From assembly GCA_032718475.1 (NCBI GenBank), contig JAUCBJ010007410.1, forward strand, positions 1 through 32,588: DNA of 32,588 nt, in the 5' to 3' direction. How positions within the stretch are numbered: the stretch's first letter is position 1; each line of letters starts with the position of its first letter. The notes beneath the pieces are model-generated. The model made no database searches and was not told the DNA's origin. It saw only the letters and a program-made list of their open reading frames with translations. Below, piece by piece: positions 19,205-29,205 of the stretch. A program made the translations under genes and the position numbers. Origin of the DNA: Nemertoderma westbladi. Lineage: Eukaryota; Xenacoelomorpha; Nemertodermatida; Nemertodermatidae.

Positions 19205-21048
19205 ATGTTTGTCGAAACACATAATGGTTCAGCAACTATTCGCATTCTTCCAGACTCTGGCAGTGATTTTTGCGCTGGAGGACTTAGTCTACTCAATGTG
19301 TTAAATGAAGCTCCAGAAAATATTCTGGACTCTCACCTTAGACCAAAAGCTGTCAATGGGACAGCCTTATACCCTATCGGCCTCCTCCCAGATAAGGTTT
19401 CTGTTGGAGAGCGCACCATAGTGGTTGATTTTCATATTGATGAATCGATAATGGACCCACTCCTTTCATGGAAAGCTTCGAAATTACTAGGATTCCTTTC
19501 CCCCGAGTATCCAAAACCGTCACAGCTATCCGTTGACCAAGTACAGATAGCAAAGATTTCAGATGATAAATCATATAGCATCCAGGAAATATTCGAACAA
19601 TTTCCTACAATTTTTGATGGCCATATTCGCAGAATGCCTGGTGAGTTATACACAATTGAATTAGAAGAAGGTGCTAAACCTTTTTGTGTATCCGCACCCA
19701 GAGTGGTGCCTTACGCCTATAGAGATAAGCTGAAGTCAGAACTAGATAACCTTGTTGAACAAGGGATTATTGCTCCTGTAACGGAACCAACAGAATGGTG
19801 TGCCCCAATCGTTGTGGCCCCAAAAAAGGTATCGATAATATTCGCCTCTGTGTTGATCTATCATGCTTGAACCGATATGTCAAACGAGAAATTTATCAAT
19901 CCAGCACTCCCGCAGATGTAGTAGCTGACATTAATAAATCTAAAGCTAGATACTTCACTGTTTTTGACTGCGCAAAGGGCTATCATCAATGTGCTATGGA
20001 TGAGCGCAGTCAACAATTAACCACCTTCATTACACCATTCGGACGCTTCAAATACCGGCATCCAGTCCATCTCAGAGCATTATAATTGGCGTATGGATGA
20101 AGCTTTTGATGGCCTTACTAATTATCGTCGTGTTGTAGATGACGTGGTAATATTCGATGCTGATAAGCAACAACACAAAGAACATGTTAAGAAATTCTTG
20201 TTCAGGTGCAACAAAAGGGGCATTTCTCTCAATAAAAAGAAATTTAATTATTGCCAGGAAGAAGTCTTATTTGCAGGTTACACTCTTTCTCAACATGGTT
20301 ACTCCATATCTGGTGAAATAACAAAATCCATCAAACATTTCCCAGAACCAAATTGCTGCAGTGATCTTAGAAGTTTCTTCGGGTTGGCCAACCAACTAGG
20401 CTCATACACCAAGAAGCTAGCTGAAGTGATGGCACCCCTTCGTCCATTATTGAGTACCAAGAATGAGTTAATATGGGACTCAAGTCATGCGCTATCATTC
20501 TCTAATGCAACTACTGTAGTGTCCTAAGTTACATGCCGATATTGGAATATTTCGATCTTAACCTTGCAACTAGATTAATAACAGATGCCAGCCGAGTAGG
20601 CTTAGGCTTTATCCTCCAACAAAATCACGGAAACAATGATTGGCGCATTATTCAGGCAGGCTCACGATTCTTGACAGACACAGAATCCAGATACGCCGTA
20701 ATAGAATTGGAGATGCTTGGAGTAGCATGGGCAATACACAAGTGTCGTACCTTTCTAACAGGTCTCCCTCATTTTATGGTCGTAATGGACCATAATCCTC
20801 TCATCCCGATATTAAATACACATCGCCTTGATGAAATCGAAAACCCCCGTCTGCAGCGACTCCTCCGTACAAGAATCATGCAGTACAATTTTACCGCATT
20901 ATGGCTAAAAGGTGAATCAAACGCAGCTGCAGATTCTTTATCACGCCACCCCTATTATGTCCCCGAATCAACTGAAGAATTGGCTGAAATGGAGCTGTGC
21001 AATCATATCCCACAGCCATCAATCGTAAAGTCAATCTGTTATTTCTGC
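19205..21048 (+). pseudogene. Gypsy protease, reverse transcriptase and RNase H (broken)
   Basis: The aspartic protease signature is ILPDSGSDFC (DSG). RT fingers and palm follow: WCAPIVVAPKK, RLCVDLSCLNRY, FDCAKGYHQCAMDE (motif A Asp) and, in the catalytic box, VVDD at RRVVDDVVIF. RNase H has LITDASRVGLGF, an ELEMLGVAW segment and MDHNPL, ending near DSLSRHP. Frames switch near 19830, near 20060 (with loss of several residues before motif B) and near 20520. Neighbouring gag and integrase agree with one Gypsy polyprotein. It lies in the same orientation as the zinc-finger genes but is unrelated to them. Confidence 0.88.
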
Positions 21049-21054
21049 ACTGAC

Positions 21055-21216
21055 AGGGCGCATCTCTGCCTTGCATCCTTAAGTGGTAGTTTAATGAGTA
21101 CTGGAGTTTCCTCTGGGGAGTAAAGTTCTTGGTGGACCGCACTGGAAATAAGTTGTCAGACTTTGTGCGTAATCCCTGGCCTAGCGGCCGAAGAAAATTT
21201 ACTTTACTTTACTGAC
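21055..21216 (+). mobile_element. Short retroposed insert with (TTTAC)n tail
   Basis: ACTGAC occurs at 21049-21054 and 21211-21216. The ~156 bases between do not belong to the Gypsy element: they interrupt pol between RNase H and integrase and end in TTTACTTTACTTT. A simple-repeat tail with a short target duplication is typical of the 3' end of a LINE or a SINE. The six-base duplication is short, so confidence is moderate. The family is unknown. Confidence 0.55.
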
Positions 21217-21930
21217 ATCGCATGATGAAAATATTGTGAAAGCTATTCGTATATCCGATATTAAACGTGAAGCAGCCAAGGATATTGAATATATTAACCT
21301 TTGCGACATAATGGATTTCCAGATAATAAATCAGAATTACATATTTCATTGAGACATTACTGGGGTGCCAGATATCACTTTTCAATAGATGATGACCTAC
21401 TGCTCTTTGGATGTCGTCTGCTTATCCCATCAGCATTACGAGGTAAAACACTAGCGAGACTGCACGATTCTCATTCTGGGATATCACGTACACAAGATCG
21501 GGGTCGTTTATCAGTTCATTGGCATAATATAGATGCAGATATTGAAACGTATATTCAGGATTGCAAGCTGTGTCAAGATAGACTTCCATCCCATCCAATG
21601 GAACCACTTATTCAAAAACCGAGACCAGACCTTCCATTCAATGAGTTGGCAATAGATATTGGCACCTATGGTTCACAGAACTTTCTTATAGTGGTTGACT
21701 GTTGTACAGATTGGCCCAAAGTTTTTCAACTTTTCAAAGACTCTACTTCTGTCAATTTGATAAGTAAAATACGCTCACTTTTTTGTCGCACTGCAGTCCC
21801 AAACAAGGTATGGTCTGATGGAGGTCCCCAGTTTGCTTCTAAAAAAAATGATTTCCTAACCATGTGGGGTGTTGAACATGGCTATTCGAGTCCTTACAAC
21901 CCGAGATCAAATGGCAAAGCTGAATCTGCC
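21217..21930 (+). pseudogene. Gypsy integrase, N-terminal and core part
   Basis: An HHCC zinc-binding domain (LHDSHSG ... CKLCQ) is followed by the catalytic core: AIDIGTYG (first Asp), VWSDGGPQF (second Asp), and SNGKAES with the Glu of the DDE triad. A frame change lies near 21300. Right after the Glu the reading frame is broken by the nested LINE at 21931. Integrase would insert the cDNA into host chromosomes; this copy cannot encode it. Confidence 0.88.
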
Positions 21931-22938
21931 TGGATTGTTATATTGTGACACAGAAGCGCAGGTACTCTCACCAGATGGTGAAACTGAGTTTTTCTCAATC
22001 CTGGTTGGTGTACTGCAAGGTGACACATTAGCACCATTACTATTTGTAATTGTGCCGGATTACGCAATGAGGACCGCCACAAAGGGTGAAGATCTGGGAT
22101 TCACACTTCAAGAACGCAGAAGTAGTAGATATCCGGCAACTACAGTCACAGACACCGACTTTGCGGATGACATCGCCCTGCTCTCTAATACGCTAGCAGA
22201 TGCACAGCGTCTACTAAATAAAGTGGAGAGGGCTGCTAAGGAGGTTGGATTGCATATAAATGCTACCAAGACCGAATTCATGACCTTTAATGTTGATGGA
22301 AACTTGACAACCATTGATAATAATAAACTAATAACTAATAATCAACATAATCAACTTCCAGTACCTTGGATCATGGATAGAGAGTAGCAAAAAGGACATA
22401 GAAGTTAGGAAAGCAAAGGCTTGGGTAGCTCTATCAAAAATGGATACCATCTGGAAATCAGATCTCTCCAGGCACCTGAAGACTAAGTTCTTTCGAGCCA
22501 CAGTGGAAAGTGTATTTTTATACGGGGGTGAGACCTGGACACTGACTAAATCACTTGAACAACGAATTGATGGTTGCTACACAAGACTACTATAAGGGCA
22601 GCCCTAAACATCAGCTGGAGACAACACATGACAAACGCCGAACTTTATGGTACAATACCACCTGTATCAACCACCCTCCGTGAACGCAGATTAAGATTCA
22701 GTGGGCACTGCTGGCGAAGTAAAGACAAGGTCATACCTGATCTACTTCTCTAGCAACCAACTCATGGAAAGCGTAGTCGTGGACGACCTGCCATAACATA
22801 TATAGATCAACTTGAAAGGGATACTGAACTTGGGAGAAACGAAATTGCGACAACTATGGAGAATCGGGAAACCTGGAAGGATCTCATTTCCACTGTCCGA
22901 GTTCGCTCGACCTAGTAGTAGTAGTAGTAGAATCTGCC
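21931..22938 (+). mobile_element. 5'-truncated LINE nested in the integrase, 9-bp target duplication
   Basis: GAATCTGCC at 21922-21930 recurs at 22930-22938, with the LINE between. It starts mid-RT (VLSPDGETEFFSILVGVLQG), has the intact catalytic box FADDIALLSN, then the C-terminal region with LYGGETWTLTKSLEQRIDG and, after several frame breaks, a sequence rich in Arg and Gly. It ends in six TAG triplets (22913-22930). A 5' truncation, a simple-repeat tail and a target duplication are the hallmarks of target-primed reverse transcription. It resembles endonuclease/RT LINEs of the RTE or related groups; the clade is uncertain. Because it interrupts integrase, it is younger than the Gypsy copy. 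Confidence 0.9.
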
Positions 22939-23561
22939 ATAAAGTCAATGAAAAAATTAATTGCCACATGTTGGACCAACCGCACGTTAAATGAAGAGAA
23001 ATTTCACCGTGCTATATTGTATTACAGGAATACATACACCCAATAGCCGAGATAAACTGTCGCCTTCCCAGAAGTTATTTGGGCGTACATTACAAGATTT
23101 TTTACCAGCCCATAGATCCTCCTTCTCGAAAGTCACAAAATCGGTCTTTGATGAGGCCGATTCCAGAGCAGAAGAAACCGATTTTAAACATGCCACCTAC
23201 CATGATAAGCGTGCTCACAATCTGTCTCAATTAAGCGTTGGAACAAACGTCGCTATCCAAAACATATCAACAAAGATGTGGGACATGGAATAATTACAGA
23301 GATTTCACCACAACGTAGATATACTTTGTCAAAACACGTTCTGGGCGAGTTCTGGTTTGTAACCGGCGATTTTTGCGCAAGCGAACCGTTGGCTCCCTAT
23401 CTGCCACCCATCCAATTACATAAAAGAGTACGAGACGAACGATTCTGGAAATGCCAAATTAGATCCTAACGAAATTCGAAAAACCTCTGCGTCCCGTGTT
23501 CAAACCCCAGCGTCCTGTTCGTACTCGCCGACCACCAAAGAGACAAATTGAGGAACTCTAA
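22939..23561 (+). pseudogene. Gypsy integrase C-terminal part
   Basis: Immediately after the duplicated GAATCTGCC the integrase resumes (IKSMKKLIATCWTN, FHRAILYYRNTYT, then LSPSQKLFGRTLQDFLPAH), a region conserved after the DDE core in Gypsy integrases. It runs into a C-terminal domain (VGTNVAIQNISTK, ISPQRRYTL) and a basic end rich in Arg/Pro, stopping at TAA 23559-23561. Frame changes lie near 23030, 23280 and 23470. The stop is 44 bases before the 3' LTR, as usual. Confidence 0.82.
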
Positions 23562-23593
23562 ATGAAAGTGACTCACAATTACATTCATTAAGA

Positions 23594-23871
23594 GTTGCGG
23601 GGAGGTGTAGGACTATGGATAGGCCATGGCCTATCATGGTATCAGACTATATACTAGTAGCAGTAGGTTTACTTACTGCTGTACTGTTATCAGTACCGGT
23701 CTGTTCTACTCTATATAGTGCTGTAGTGCCTATTTGATTATGCTACGGTACCGGTGAAGGGTATTGCTGTACTCCTGTCGTCTATCATATTATACTGTTA
23801 TATGCCTATTCTGCTTATTATATTATATATGCAATATCGTATACCGTACTTTATATTTACATTTGCATCCT
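23594..23871 (+). repeat. Polypurine tract and 3' LTR (minimum extent)
   Basis: GCGGGGAGG directly precedes TGTAGGACTATGG at 23606, a typical purine tract followed by an LTR starting TG. The last ~57 bases (23815-23871) match the sequence just before gag. The right boundary is uncertain: matching stops at GCATCCT (23871), but an end at a later CA (for example 23907) is possible. Confidence 0.7.
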
Positions 23872-24011
23872 GATAGCCTGAGAGAACAGCAGTAGAGAAA
23901 CCGGTAGCATGGAACCTAACGGTAAATTTCTGGAGCACTGGAGGACATAAAAAGTAAACAAAAGGACATCATGAGTGATTTAAACGGACAATAAAAATTA
24001 CTGCTTTTTTG

Positions 24012-24165
24012 AAACACCCCTTACAGCCTTATAGGGTGTAGGCCTAGTCAGCTAGTGTAATTGGGTTTGGGTGTTTACTATTACAGTATTAGGCAGACCC
24101 AAAACCCATTACTGCAGTACAGCAGTAGGCTACTGCATCTCGCTGATTCAGTGATTCGAATATGC
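24012..24165 (+). repeat. Direct repeat, left copy (flanks the palindrome-rich element)
   Basis: GAAACACCCCTTA, AATTGGGTTT..GTGTTTACTATTA, AGGCAGACCCAAAACCCATT and CTCGCTGATTCAGTGATTCG occur in the same order at 25713-25877, just upstream of copy B exon 1. The palindrome-rich element starts three bases after this copy ends. Confidence 0.85.
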
Positions 24166-24185
24166 CTAGGGTAAATCTTTTCGAC

Positions 24186-24358
24186 CTACGCGTAGGCCTA
24201 CGCGTAGCTACGCGTAGCTACGCGTAGCTACGCGTAGTTCGCAACATTGGGTCATATATCACCAGTTTCAGAGTTTTAACAATAACTACGCGTAGGTGCT
24301 ACGCGTAGCTACGCGTAGGTGCTACGCGTAGCTACGCGTAGGTCCTACGCGACCTACG
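24186..24358. repeat. Left subterminal CTACGCGTAG cluster
   Basis: Five copies are packed head to tail at 24186-24237. After a spacer, five more exact copies occur at 24286-24350, separated by GTG-containing joints, followed by degenerate ones (CCTACGCGACCTACGCATAG). Each unit is a perfect 10-bp palindrome containing ACGCGT. Confidence 0.95.
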
Positions 24359-25128
24359 CATAGGTGCTACCCATAACTATGCCTATACGTCAGTACGTCG
24401 TTTATCATTAGTAGGCTTACGTATTCCAAGCGAGTCAGTACTAAAATAAGACACAATACGGTATGTTCAATAAACAACCCACAACCATCAAATGCTTTCA
24501 ACAGTAATGTATCCTATACCTGTATACTCTATATAGAGGAATACGCGAAAACTACATATTCTTCACTTCATGCGTTGCGGGCGGTAAAATGTGTTAATAA
24601 TTAATGTTTAGAGTTCAAAAATAGTTTACAAAGGAAATAGGCCGATGGTTCTTATCGATTCTCTATGCTTTTTATTGCCTTTGTTCACGATAGGGCAAGG
24701 ATATTCTGTATTTAATATGTTAACCCCTTGACAAGGGAAGGGGGAGACTAAATTGTCTACCATGATTGGTTGCACTTGTCATTTGACCAAACAATTTGAT
24801 TATATGCAGTATTTATCAGCTTTCGCTTAACCTCTTCACCGGTAGACTGGTCGCTTTATTTACTACTGTTCAATATTTAAATAATCCAATGGAAATAAAG
24901 ATACTTGAATCATGAGACGTGAATTTCAAGTTTATTTTTTATTCATCCTCTGTGTTTGTATGTGAAAGAGCCGAATATTATTTATTACCAGTGCTGTATG
25001 TAGAGATATGAGTTTCCGATTCTGTTATTACATTTGTCTGATAATCAGATACCTGACATATACCGATACTTGCCTAACAACTCAACCCTACCGGACCTGA
25101 AATGAAAAATCATTGTTATCAGGACTGC

Positions 25129-25340
25129 TACGCGTAGCACCTACGCGTAGCTACGCGTAGCACCTACGCGTAGTTTCAAAATACCTACGCGTAGTTCCAA
25201 AATAACTACGCGTAGTTTTTTTAAAACACCTACGCGTAGTTGTTAAAAAGGCAGTAAGTCTGGCCCTACCGGTAAATGACAGGAATGGAAGTTACAAACT
25301 ACGCGTAGCTACGCGTAGCTACGCGTAGGCCTACGCGTAG
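25129..25340. repeat. Right subterminal CTACGCGTAG cluster
   Basis: Eleven exact copies occur. Four packed ones are at the inner side, with CAC joints; three are spaced by A/T tracts (TTTCAAAATAC and similar), and four are packed at the outer end where they form the terminal inverted repeat. The cluster is organised as a mirror image of the left one only at its outer end. Confidence 0.95.
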
Positions 25341-25460
25341 GTCGAAAAGATTTACCCTCCACAGTTGTCTTTCAGAATGAAATTTATCTTATTTAATCTA
25401 TTTTGTTTCACTTTGTCAATGTACATACTGACATACGTAAATAGATTTTAAAAACTAGAA

Positions 25461-25618
25461 CTGTAACAATCTGTTGAAATGATTAAGATACCTTCCATGT
25501 CCTTCACACAGTATGTGAGATACTGAAACAATCCATTGAAACGTTTAAGAGACCTCCGTGCAGCATGTGGGGCACTGTAACAATCTATTGAAACGTTTAA
25601 GAGACCTTCGTGCAGCAC
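25461..25618 (+). repeat. Diverged tandem repeat, three units of about 50-60 bp
   Basis: ACTGTAACAATCTNTTGAAA, TTTAAGAGACCT and GTGCAGCA recur three times with drift and length differences. It lies in the 5' flank of the copy B gene. No coding or promoter motif is recognised. Confidence 0.65.
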
Positions 25619-25642
25619 TAATCTAATCTAATTTAACTAATT

Positions 25643-25877
25643 TAATCTAATCAAGTAAGTGATTGGTCTGTCCTGTCCAGAGTCCATGTTTTCTGTGTCC
25701 AGTCCACCTTTTTGAAACACCCCTTATACAGTTATAGGGGAGTTCAGGAGTTAGTGTAATCTGGTAATTGGGTTTGAGTGTTTACTATTAGCTGATTAGG
25801 CAGACCCAAAACCCATTCTGCCATTACTGCAGTAGGCCTACTGCGTCTCGCTGATTCAGTGATTCGAATAGGCCTAT
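25643..25877 (+). repeat. 5' flank of copy B gene: shared repeats (right copy)
   Basis: The first part (25643-25707) matches 13138-13198 and the second (25713-25877) matches 24012-24165. Both lie within 330 bases of the exon 1 start, so any promoter would be inside or next to this duplicated segment. No TATA box at a convincing position was identified. Confidence 0.8.
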
Positions 25878-25973
25878 ATCCAGATATCAGTATACAGGTA
25901 TATCTGTTTTAAATTTTATTATTTGCTTCTCGAACCGGGACCACCTGAACTCTGAACTGACAACAATCAGACA

Positions 25974-26931
25974 ATGGAACGGTTTCCTTGTGAGTCGGAC
26001 AACGCATTGGTAATTACCAAATCTATGTTCGAGAAAATCTGTTCAGAAAATGACACGTTTGTGCGCAGATTTCTCGAAGAATACTTGGAAGTAAACTCGT
26101 GTTTTCTGGACGATTATGTTGTTAAGAATTGTACGGCTGGTCGCATTACTGAGTGGCTGCAGCGTTTACTCTCCTATCCCTCTAACAACGTCGCCACCAC
26201 CTCGGCTTTGCCCCAATACATAACTCAATCACCGACCACTGTCCCGACTGCCGGGTACCGCGAGACCAGTCTGCCACTGCTGCAGAATCCATTGAGGACA
26301 TCAGCGACGACAAATGGCGGTACTAGTTTCCGCCACAATGACAATCCTGCGACCGGAAATGGTTTCCACCCTAAATTTCGAAACTCAAATCAACACACGC
26401 CACGTACCGAACCCTCATCCATGCACCCTGTGGTGAGGTTACCATATCTCAAACAGGCAGACCTCCCCGGAGATAAAATACAAATGAACCCCAAACTGAG
26501 TCTGATAGGCACCAAATCAAACCCCATTGTATCTGAATCGTCTAATAATACAGCCAGTTCAACTTTATTATCTGATAACCACATATCGTATACCCCCGCA
26601 GTAACCACAACCAACTCAACCAATAATTCTACCCAACCTCTATCAGACTCATCCGATGCTCCGGAAATCATATTCATTGAGAGGGAAGACGAACTGGAAT
26701 ATAAACCCGACGTAGGTGAGGTTGGCGATGTCTTAAATGAATTTTTCTTCGATATAAATAGACCATATGGAATCCATACAGAGACATCGATCACCCACAC
26801 CACCCAGGGTCTCTCCACACTCACCAACTACTTAACCCCCATCTCTACTCAGCCTCTAGGCGACTACGACGTAGACCTTGCCAACACCTACAACCTCCAG
26901 TTCAGACCCAAATCAACAGTTTCCGGTATCG
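25974..26931 (+). CDS. Zinc-finger gene, exon 1 (N-terminal half, residues 1-320)
   Basis: ATG 25974 is supported by an in-frame TGA nine bases of codons earlier (25953-25955) and a long open frame. The exon ends at G 26931, before GTGAGT, splitting the Gly320 codon after its first base; exon 2 at 29206 supplies the other two. Residues about 28-66 (FVRRFLEEYLEV, then FLDDYVVKN, then ITEWLQRLL) look helical and recall the short N-terminal motif of PDE5/6/11-type proteins, a weak resemblance only. Residues about 70-228 are rich in Ser/Thr/Asn/Pro and probably disordered. Residues 229-258 are acidic (IEREDELEYKPDVGEV) and could serve as an activation or interaction segment. No signal peptide or membrane segment. 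The family is not recognised; a nuclear DNA-binding role is inferred from exon 2. Confidence 0.8.
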
Positions 26932-27035
26932 GTGAGTTACTATACTGCTATATCTTAGATTAAACAACATTTAGTCCGCATAGGAAAACTTACGTACAAA
27001 GGAAACGCCATAGTGGATGGCAATTTTAACTAAAG

Positions 27036-27895
27036 CTAAAATATTTGCTGAGGTTCTTGGTGAAAATTGTAACGATGACAATAGCAATACCGGTACGCTG
27101 TTTCTTGTCTACTGTAGATTTTACACCTGTTAGGGTTCTTACTGTTCTAAACAACATTCCTGCCAAGAAAAGTAGGACACCTGACAACTTGCCGAGTATT
27201 ATATTTTCTCGTTTATCTATCTGTATCGCTGCTTCTTTATCTGTGCTCTTTAATGTTTCGTTACTAACACACACTTCCATTAACACACACACTCACTGGC
27301 TGTTGTAGTTCCATTATTCACAGAAGGTGAACCCTATGATCCACACAAATGGATCCATCCATCATACAAAGTTATGGAAATGTTTGGGAAAGACACCCTA
27401 GTTTCATACTTCCGTGCCCATAAATTAATTTCCACAGAACAACATGGATTCCTAGAACGTAAATCGACATGCACACTGCTCCTCGAATGTGTCGGCCTCT
27501 GTTACACTACACTCGATAACGACTATACGACACGACTACACTTGATATATTGTGCATTCTAATCTTATGTCAAGGTTTCAGCATACGGCATCGCAGAAGC
27601 TTTGCTAGCGTGGCTTAGTGCTTTTTTCTCAGACAGATCACAACGCATTTTAGTTCGTAACGAATTTTCGCTACCTTCTATTGTTAAATCTGGCACATTC
27701 CAGGGCAGTGTCCTCGGACCGGTCAATTTTATTATTTTCATTAATGACCTTCCTGAGTTGCTTATTACACGAGGTAAAATTAAATTTAAGGTCTTTGCCG
27801 ATGACGTAAATTATACTCTGATTCCGCTAACTGCGACATACTTTTATCTGCGCTTCGCGCTTCAATCCTTGGATCGCTGGGCTGGTGAGTGGTGA
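27036..27895 (+). pseudogene. CR1/Jockey-like LINE reverse transcriptase fragment
   Basis: Segments in order across several frames are STVDFTPVRVLTVLNNIPAK plus KSRTPDNLPSII, LSVLFNVSL, LISTEQHGFLERKSTC, then ALLAWLSAFFSDRSQRILVR, FQGSVLGPVNFIIFINDLP and the catalytic box FADDVNYTL. These are the standard blocks of a non-LTR reverse transcriptase in order. Stops and frame changes near 27300 and 27560 and the missing ends make it inactive. The first ~175 bases are shared with copy A (1727-1932), so it was present before the gene duplicated. Confidence 0.85.
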
Positions 27896-27902
27896 GTGGC
27901 AA

Positions 27903-28998
27903 GATTCGAAGTTGAACCAAGGTTTACTTACTGTCTTCCAGCCCTTGTCTACTATTGTGTGTAGAGAGATGTTTGAAGGTAGATTTCTCTAATAGTTGTT
28001 TCTTTGCAACATTCGGAGTTGAACCAAGGTTTACTGTGTTCCAGCTTTTGTCTACTATTGTGTGTTGTAGAGAGATGTTTGCAGGTAGATTTCTCTAATA
28101 GTTGTTTCTTTGCGACATTCGGAGTTGAACCAAGGTTTACTGTGTTCCAGCTTTTGTCTACTATTGTGTGTTGTAGAGAGATGTTTGCAGGTAGATTTCT
28201 CTAATAGTTGTTTCTTTTCGACATTCGGAGTTGAACCAAAGTTTACTGTGTTCCAGTTCTTGTCTACTATTGTGTGTAGAGAGATGTTTGAAGGTAGATT
28301 TCTCGAATAGTTGTTTCTTTGCGACATTCGGAGTTGAACCAAGGTTTACTATGTTCCAGCTCTTGTCTACTATTGTGTGTAGAGAGATGTTTGCTAGTAG
28401 ATTTCTTTAATAATTGTTTGTTTGCGACATTCGGAGTTGAACCAAGGTTTACTGTTTTCCAGCTCTTGTCTACTATTGTGTGTTGTAGAGAGATGTTTGC
28501 TAGTAGATTTCTCTAATAGTTGTTTCTTTGCGACATTCGGAGTTGAACCAAGGTTTACTGTGTTCCAGCTCTTGTCTACTATTGTGTGTAGAGAGATGTT
28601 TGCTAGTAGATTTCTCTAATAGTTGTTTCTTTGCGACATTTGGAGTTGAACCAAGGTTTACTGTGTTCCAGCTCTTGTCTACTATTGTGTGTAGAGAGAT
28701 GTTTCCTAGTAGATTTCTCTAATAGTTTTTTTATTTGTGACATTCGGAGTTGAACCAAGGTTTACTGTGTTCCAGTTCTTGTCTACTATTGTGTGTAGAG
28801 AGATGTTTGAAGGTAGATTTCTCTAATACCGTAGTTGTTTCTCTGCGACATTCGGAGTTGATCCAAAGTTTACTGTGTTCCAGCTCTTGCCTACTATTGT
28901 GTGTAGAGAGATGTTTGCTAGTAGATTTCTCTAATAGTTGTTTCTTTGCGACATTCGGAGTTGAACCAAAGTTTGCTGTCTTCCAGCTCTTGTCTACT
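27903..28998. repeat. 106-bp satellite array B, about 11 units
   Basis: This is the same unit as array A (GCGACATTCGGAGTTGAACC), at the same intron position. Array-specific variants include TTTGCAGGTAGATTT and TTTGAAGGTAGATTT in place of TTTGCTAGTAGATTT, and more scattered substitutions at the edges (27903, 28734-28998), as usual for array ends. Confidence 0.95.
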
Positions 28999-29205
28999 GT
29001 CTTGACTCTTGGCTATCGACCGAACTATAGAGGAGCCGAACCGGAACCGAAATGAAACCGAACATGGCAATTTTGAATTTTGATTGTGTTGAATTGTCTA
29101 TGATTTTTGTAAGTGTTATTGTTCAATTATTACATTACTTATTATCTTGTTATGATTTGAATCAATATTTTCCATTATTAATCCACTCCATTACTTTCTA
29201 TATAG

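Larger units (their letters stand above)
18208..23871 (+). mobile_element. Decayed Ty3/Gypsy LTR retrotransposon
   Basis: The order is gag with zinc knuckles, protease, reverse transcriptase, RNase H, integrase, purine tract, LTR; RNase H before integrase is the Ty3/Gypsy order. A 52-bp stretch before gag (18208-18259) matches 23815-23871 near the right end apart from a 5-base indel, giving the LTR pair; the rest of the 5' LTR is unrecognisable. TGGCGCTGCGAG follows within three bases of the left LTR match and could be the primer-binding site. Many frame changes, an in-frame stop, a small RT deletion and two nested insertions show that it is an old, inactive copy. Confidence 0.9.
24168..25358. 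mobile_element. Non-autonomous DNA element with CTACGCGTAG arrays
   Basis: The terminal inverted repeats are perfect for about 60 bp: left AGGGTAAATCTTTTCGAC from 24168, right ending GTCGAAAAGATTTACCCT at 25358, each running inward into the same string of CTACGCGTAG palindromes. Beyond the perfect part, more copies continue with different spacing: 10 exact on the left (24186-24350) and 11 exact on the right (25129-25340). The ~770-bp AT-rich core (24360-25128) has no ORF of note. No target duplication is clear. Subterminal palindromes are usual transposase-binding sites in several DNA transposon families, which is the likely role here by inference. Confidence 0.85.
26932..29205 (+). other. 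Predicted intron of the copy B zinc-finger gene
   Basis: The intron is bounded by GTGAGT at 26932 and TTTCTATATAG at 29195-29205. It holds a LINE fragment (27036-27895) and an 11-unit 106-bp satellite (27903-28998), then an AT-rich acceptor-proximal segment conserved with copy A (GTTATGATTTGAATCAATAT). The intron is phase 1 on both sides. The alternative, reading through the donor, stops after about ten more codons (26963). Confidence 0.8.

Noticed and set aside
24186-25340. CTACGCGTAG clusters as a CpG island or promoter
   Set aside because: They lie strictly at the ends of a unit with inverted termini and no gene starts inside. A transposon-end role explains them better.
29052-29205. Upstream extension of the zinc-finger ORF from ATG 29052
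   Set aside because: This stretch is AT-rich intron ending in an acceptor, it matches the non-coding acceptor-side sequence of copy A, and the splice phase with exon 1 fits exactly at 29206.
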